The notes under the pieces are model-generated. The model had not been told where the DNA came from, searched no databases, and was given only the letters and a program-made list of their open reading frames with translations. From Paramoeba atlantica (Eukaryota; Discosea), in contig CDRNVI010000060.1 in NCBI GenBank assembly GCA_977017575.1, positions 452,518-516,517 of the forward strand: a DNA stretch of 64,000 bases, read 5' to 3'. Shown one piece after another: positions 59,096 to 64,000 of the stretch. The position numbers were made by a program, and so were the translations under genes. Within the stretch, counting starts at the first letter, position 1. Every line of letters begins with the position of its first letter.

Positions 59096-59653
59096 CCAGT
59101 ATTCAGTGCACCAGTATTCACCTTTGGACAGGCCGAAGAAAAGCCCACGGAGCCAGATACAACATCGAAGGAGCGCCTCGAAAGCGAAGCCCGAAAGTCA
59201 TCCAAACCACACACCCGAAGTTCCGGACCCATAGTTGTTGAAACGCTAGACGATATCGGCTTTGGTAGACGCAAAAAGAAGCATCGACGTCCAACCTGGC
59301 GCCGTTTGATTCAAGCGAAACAGGAAGGCGAATCATCCGGCTCCGAAAGCGAGAAGCGCGATCCGCCACGGAAAGTCTCCCAGAGCCGTGAGGCCCAACG
59401 TCATGAACCTGCCAAGATCTCGCTTTCCCAAGATAAAGCGAGCTACGCACTGAAAAACGAACGAAGATCCTTTGTTCATAACCCCTGCCAACTCACAAAC
59501 GGCCCGAACACCCACTCGAAGAAAGAATCACAAGCTCATAAATCCATGTCAAAAAAGCGGTGCGATGAACAGAAACCCTCTGCCAAAGAAACATTGTCGC
59601 GCCACTGCCCCGAGTTGGACACGGAGGCAAACCCGAAGCAGTGGACAATCTGA
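59096..59653 (+). pseudogene. Lineage A copy A6, N-terminal disordered part
   Basis: The open frame includes VVETLDDIGFGRRKKKHRRP, WRRLIQAKQEGESSGSESEK and further charged sequence to TGA at 59651-59653. The conserved W...C..W domain is missing; the RT-linked frame begins in another phase at about 59641. It looks like an N-terminal piece joined to the RT after an internal loss. Confidence 0.6.
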
Positions 59654-62082
59654 CCGAAGAAGAACAGAAGGAACTCGAAATTGACCGGCGCTCAATCCGG
59701 AACGCTCTAAAGGCAGCTCGCGCAGGGAATCTTGGCAAAGCAACCAGGGTTCTGGACAACGTCTATCTCGACTCCTCACTAAGTTTGGACGACAAGGTAC
59801 GACGGCTGAAAGAATTACACCCTCCTGGCGACCCGCCCCCTGCACCTACTTAGGAATATCCGCCAGCCGGTGTGGTTGAGTTGGAAGAAGTCCGGATGGC
59901 TATAAGCAAGCTTGCCCATGGAGCGGCCCCGGGGCCGACAGGCCTCGGTGAGAATATCCTCCGCCTATTAGCCGACGACAACGAATCCTGTACCGCGCTA
60001 TGTCACATGCTCAGGGACGTCATCAATGGTGATGTATGCGCATCGGTACGCAACAGATTAACTCGATGTAGAATTATTGCCCTTGCGAAACCACAAAACG
60101 GCATACGACCAATCGCGATGGGTGATACAGTGCTAAAAATATGCGGTTCCATTCTGTTGCAACGCCACGAGGCATCTCTAAAAGGCTTCTTCTATCCCAT
60201 CCAACGTGGAGTCCTACAGAAAAACGCGTGCGAAAGCATTGTTCACGAACTCCTCAAGGACCGCGATTCCGGACACACTATCCTGACAGTAGACTACTCG
60301 AACGCGTATAACACTCCACACAGAGCGGCCATTGCACGGGCACTGCAGCAAAACAGCGCTTTCAAACCATTCATGCGGATGTTCTACTGCGAATACGGCG
60401 ACCCCTCGGACTTGCTTTTCTTTGCGAACAACCGCCTCCACACTACGATAAAGAGCACGTCCGGGGTACGGCAAGGCTCTGCGCTTTCCTCTCTTTACTT
60501 TTGTGCACTACTACAAGGAGCGTTGGTGGAAGTCGCCGAGTTATTCCCCGAGGTTAAAATCCGCGCCTATATGGATGATGTGACGATGTCGTCGAAAAAC
60601 CGTCTTTCCCTAGAAGCAGCCTTCCTGCAGCTGCGTGAATTATCATCCGACATTGGCCTCAATATCAACTTCTCGAAATCAGAATGGTTTGATCACGAAG
60701 CTACTAAGCAAAACAACGAACAATCATTGGCTCTCAGTTCTTTAGGGGTATCCAAGTGTGACAAAACTATCAAAATTCTCGGCGCCTACATTGGGCAACG
60801 TGCAGAGATAAGTGCTCTTCTCGTCCGAAAACTTGAGAAACATCAATGTTTATTCCGCAGGCTACGAAAAATGGGTCCTAGCAACATCTCCCTCGCCATG
60901 CTGCAACGATGTGCACTCCCGCGAAACGATTATCACCTTCGAGTTCACCGACCGGCAGAGTCCATGGATATGGCACAAAGATTTGACACAGAAATTGCTG
61001 ATATTGTAAAATATTGGTTCTTCGCAGATGACACTTCCATTCAACTAGCGTCACTACCGCAACACTTGGGTGGCCTTGGGCTAACTCCTTCTACTCTGAA
61101 GCAGCGATACTATTTTGACACCGCACGAAAATCTATTGATGAGCAACTAATTACCCCTAAAGCTCCGGTAGGTATTCGCATGTCGAAAGATCAAAACAGA
61201 GACACGAAACCCATGCAGCAAACAGCTCGAGTACATGCATCCAAAGCCATAAAAAAAGAACAAAAAGATCTAGCAACAGACCTACGCAAAGACCCACGAT
61301 TGGACTCCATTCTGAAGCGAACCACGACGTCATTTCGCCACCTACAATCCACTAGCGGATATGTGAATCCCTACCTTTTCCGATATACCATTATGACCAG
61401 GTTGGGAATCAAGCTTCCTTCGATGCCGGAAAGAGCCGAGTGCCCGGGTTGTGCTGCTGAGATGAGATCGGACGAAATCTTCCAACATATAATCGGATGC
61501 ACAAAATGCGCAGGAATGAACGCAACAAGAAAGCATTCATCTCTTGTACGGTTCCTAGCAGATCTGTGCTCTAAAGCGGGCCTCCCCTCTGTGATTGAAC
61601 CGCGCATGCATGCTTCCTTTTACTGCACAAAATGCAAAGCGCACATTTCTCCAGAATCGATTGAGAAGCACCGTTGTCGTGCCCGAAGAATACGCTCTGG
61701 CCCCGACCTCGGTATTATGTGGCCACACATGGGTGAAGTACTGTATGACATCACCGCAGTTCACACCGGAAGCTTAAGCTATCGGAAGATGACTGAAACA
61801 CAGCTGTTGCAAAATGCGATTGAGAGGAAAAGGAAAAAGTACGTTGAATCCGGCGGGATCGAAGAAGATTACTTTAAGTGCATTGCAATGACCGAAAGTG
61901 GTTCTTTGCACGAACACACACGGAATCTCATAGCCTCCCTCGCTAAGAGAGCGAACCTTAACGTTCCTGAAGTTCGTGAGGCATTTCAGCTTGAGATTGA
62001 AAAACTCAACGCTTATACAATTGTCTCACAGCTCCGTGACCTCCTACCGCGAGCTTCATGGCTCGGTTCCATGAAAGCTTGA
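59641..62082 (+). pseudogene. LINE lineage A copy A6, RT to RLE end, one in-frame TAG
   Basis: LTEEEQKELEIDRRSIRNAL to LHPPGDPPPAPT, TAG at 59851-59853, then the same frame continues EYPPAGVVELEEVRMAI, GAAPGPTGLGENI (motif 0), TVDYSNAYNTP (A), KSTSGVRQGSALSSLYF (B), AYMDDVTMSS (C), thumb LPRNDYHLRVHRPAE, zinc finger CPGCAAEM...HIIGCTKC, CTKCKAHISPE, RLE RRIRSGPDLGIMWPHMGEVL, LNAYTIVSQLRDLL, TGA at 62080-62082. All catalytic residues are present. 3' UTR and a 12-A tract (62191-62202) follow. Confidence 0.9.
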
Positions 62083-62215
62083 AAAGGACGATAGGACACA
62101 AGTTTGCGTGATAATCTTTTTTGTTGGTGTTTCAGAAATGCGAAATATGAGTTTACGATATGAAATTTAGGATACTATAACTGAAGTTCTAAAAAAAAAA
62201 AAGAGATTCCAATTG

Positions 62216-62656
62216 GTGCATTGGCATTACATCAGGAATGTCACGTACACCGTTTGTGCTCGAAAGAACCCCGGTGAGTCGACCCCACGATCCGTAATAA
62301 CACAGCTCCGACGCCTCCGAGTACTCTGCATAGAAGAAGCGATGAAAAGGTTTTAAAGTGGCCAACCCAAAAACTGCTTTGGCTATCTTTGTGCGCGAAG
62401 GGGAATTGAATGCGTTTTTGACGTCAATGGATACAATGTTTGAGCCAGCAAGATACAGATCATTTAGGGTGTGTACACACCGGGTCGTCGATCAACAGCC
62501 TTACCAATCCGTCGGTTGTTCCTGTGGGCCCCGGGCTGGCACCCTTAGCCAATTTCTGGCTCGCCGCTTTTAATTCATCAGGCCCTAGCGCTGTCAGCAG
62601 CGGTGCGTCCTCAGGGAGGTTTATATGATACGGGTTTTGCGGATGAAGGTCCGCAA
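62216..62656 (-). pseudogene. LINE lineage B host copy B8, 5' piece
   Basis: On the minus strand: FLADLHPQNPYHINLPEDA, PLLTALGPDELKAASQKLAK, GASPGPTGTTDGLVRLLID (motif 0), then an internal loss to SIDVKNAFNSPSRTKIAKA (motif A), PFHRFFYAEYSEASEL, GVLSSTNGVRD. It continues into the piece at 58464. Its upstream end is replaced by the GAGGAAGAAA satellite. Confidence 0.85.
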
Positions 62657-64000
62657 GAAAGAGGAAGAAAGAGGAAGAAAGAGGAAGAAAGAGGAAGAAA
62701 GAGGAAGAAAGAGGAAGAAAGAGGAAGATAGAGGAAGAAAGAGGAAGAAAGAGGAAGAAAGAGGAAGAAAGAGGAAGAAAGAGGAAGAAAGAGGAAGAAA
62801 GAGGAAGAAAGAGGAAGAAAGAGGAAGAAAGAGGAAGAAAGAGGAAGAAAGAGGAAGAAAGAGGAAGAAAGAGGAAGAAAGAGGAAGAAAGAGGAAGAAA
62901 GAGGAAGAAAGAGGAAGAAAGAGGAAGAAAGAGGAAGAAAGAGGAAGAAAGAGGAAGAAAGAGGAAGAAAGAGGAAGAAAGAGGAAGAAAGAGGAAGAAA
63001 GAGGAAGAAAGAGGAAGAAAGAGGAAGAAAGAGGAAGAAAGAGGAAGAAAGAGGAAGAAAGAGGAAGAAAGAGGAAGAAAGAGGAAGAAAGAGGAAGAAA
63101 GAGGAAGAAAGAGGAAGAAAGAGGAAGAAAGAGGAAGAAAGAGGAAGAAAGAGGAAGAAAGAGGAAGAAAGAGGAAGAAAGAGGAAGAAAGAGGAAGAAA
63201 GAGGAAGAAAGAGGAAGAAAGAGGAAGAAAGAGGAAGAAAGAGGAAGAAAGAGGAAGAAAGAGGAAGAAAGAGGAAGAAAGAGGAAGAAAGAGGAAGAAA
63301 GAGGAAGAAAGAGGAAGAAAGAGGAAGAAAGAGGAAGAAAGAGGAAGAAAGAGGAAGAAAGAGGAAGAAAGAGGAAGAAAGAGGAAGAAAGAGGAAGAAA
63401 GAGGAAGAAAGAGGAAGAAAGAGGAAGAAAGAGGAAGAAAGAGGAAGAAAGAGGAAGAAAGAGGAAGAAAGAGGAAGAAAGAGGAAGAAAGAGGAAGAAA
63501 GAGGAAGAAAGAGGAAGAAAGAGGAAGAAAGAGGAAGAAAGAGGAAGAAAGAGGAAGAAAGAGGAAGAAAGAGGAAGAAAGAGGAAGAAAGAGGAAGAAA
63601 GAGGAAGAAAGAGGAAGAAAGAGGAAGAAAGAGGAAGAAAGAGGAAGAAAGAGGAAGAAAGAGGAAGAAAGAGGAAGAAAGAGGAAGAAAGAGGAAGAAA
63701 GAGGAAGAAAGAGGAAGAAAAGGAAGAAAGAGGAAGAAAGAGGAAGAAAGAGGAAGAAAGAGGAAGAAAGAGGAAGAAAGAGGAAGAAAGAGGAAGAAAG
63801 AGGAAGAAAGAGGAAGAAAGAGGAAGAAAGAGGAAGAAAGAGGAAGAAAGAGGAAGAAAGAGGAGAAAAGAGGAAGAAAAGAGGAAGAAAGAGGAAGAAA
63901 GAGGAAGAAAGAGGAAGAAAGAGGAAGAAAGAGGAAGAAAGAGGAAGAAAGAGGAAGAAAGAGAAAGAGGAAGAAAGAGGAAGAAAGAGGAAGAAAGAGG
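62657..64000. repeat. GAGGAAGAAA decamer satellite, open at the window edge
   Basis: At least 1.34 kb of a 10-bp all-purine unit, almost perfect, with one T variant (GATAGAGG near 62728) and phase slips near 63720, 63861, 63879 and 63962. The last part is slightly more irregular. Array length in an assembly of such a repeat is uncertain. Confidence 0.97.

Overview
The window is a eukaryotic, repeat-only region. I find no host housekeeping gene, tRNA or rRNA; almost every base that can be assigned belongs to a transposable element, and the elements are nested up to four deep. A 36-nt sequence ending in ACAGTTTCTGTACCTTGTTG recurs at the 5' ends of retrotransposons. Its core matches the spliced leader (SL) of kinetoplastids and diplonemids, so the source is most likely a euglenozoan flagellate. 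Tyrosine-recombinase retroelement fossils resembling VIPER of trypanosomatids, and LINEs with a restriction-like endonuclease as in SLACS/CRE, fit this. The exact species cannot be told.

Three LINE lineages with a C-terminal PD-D restriction-like endonuclease (RLE) dominate. Lineage A (1-1629, 12087-14641, 29225-31333, 39370-43451, 59096-62203) and lineage B (2452-12086 in pieces, 5429-11833, 17019-18430, 32180-34990, 37545-44268, 45186-51108, 51562-52210, 56853-62656 in pieces) encode one fused protein: disordered N-terminus, a small conserved domain, reverse transcriptase (RT), zinc finger, RLE. Lineage C (36776-51560 in pieces, 52783-53753, 53754-56679) has a YLDD RT and an RPGDVY-type RLE. 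Insertions of A and B are flanked by target-site duplications (TSDs) of about 7 bp, which let the nest be unpacked. For example, lineage A copy A5 (39370-43451) sits in B5 (37545-44268), which sits with B6 (45186-51108) inside one lineage C host.

Other layers are: (i) foldback DNA elements T1, T2 and T3 (7619-9038, 19145-20217, 45417-48967), with ends of the type GGNTAGGGGGG followed by TTCGATGAA palindromes and 9-bp TSDs, carrying a 93-bp block with two GUGA-capped hairpins; (ii) a dimeric-headed SINE family (5796-6211, 27655-28062, 46140-46597, 30228-30385) with 15-16-bp TSDs; (iii) an apparently intact IS30-type insertion sequence of bacterial kind (21185-22606) inside one of two nearly identical 2-kb segments; (iv) broken VIPER-like tyrosine-recombinase retroelements (24190-27290, 28630-28938, 31490-32170, 35167-36500, part of 47200-47640); (v) a 132-bp minisatellite (3048-4672) and a GAGGAAGAAA decamer satellite running off the right edge (62657-64000).

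The most notable signal is that complete or stacked partial spliced leaders stand exactly at the 5' ends of LINE copies. In A5 the SL directly follows the TSD. These LINEs therefore appear to be reverse transcribed from trans-spliced mRNA, in some cases over more than one cycle.
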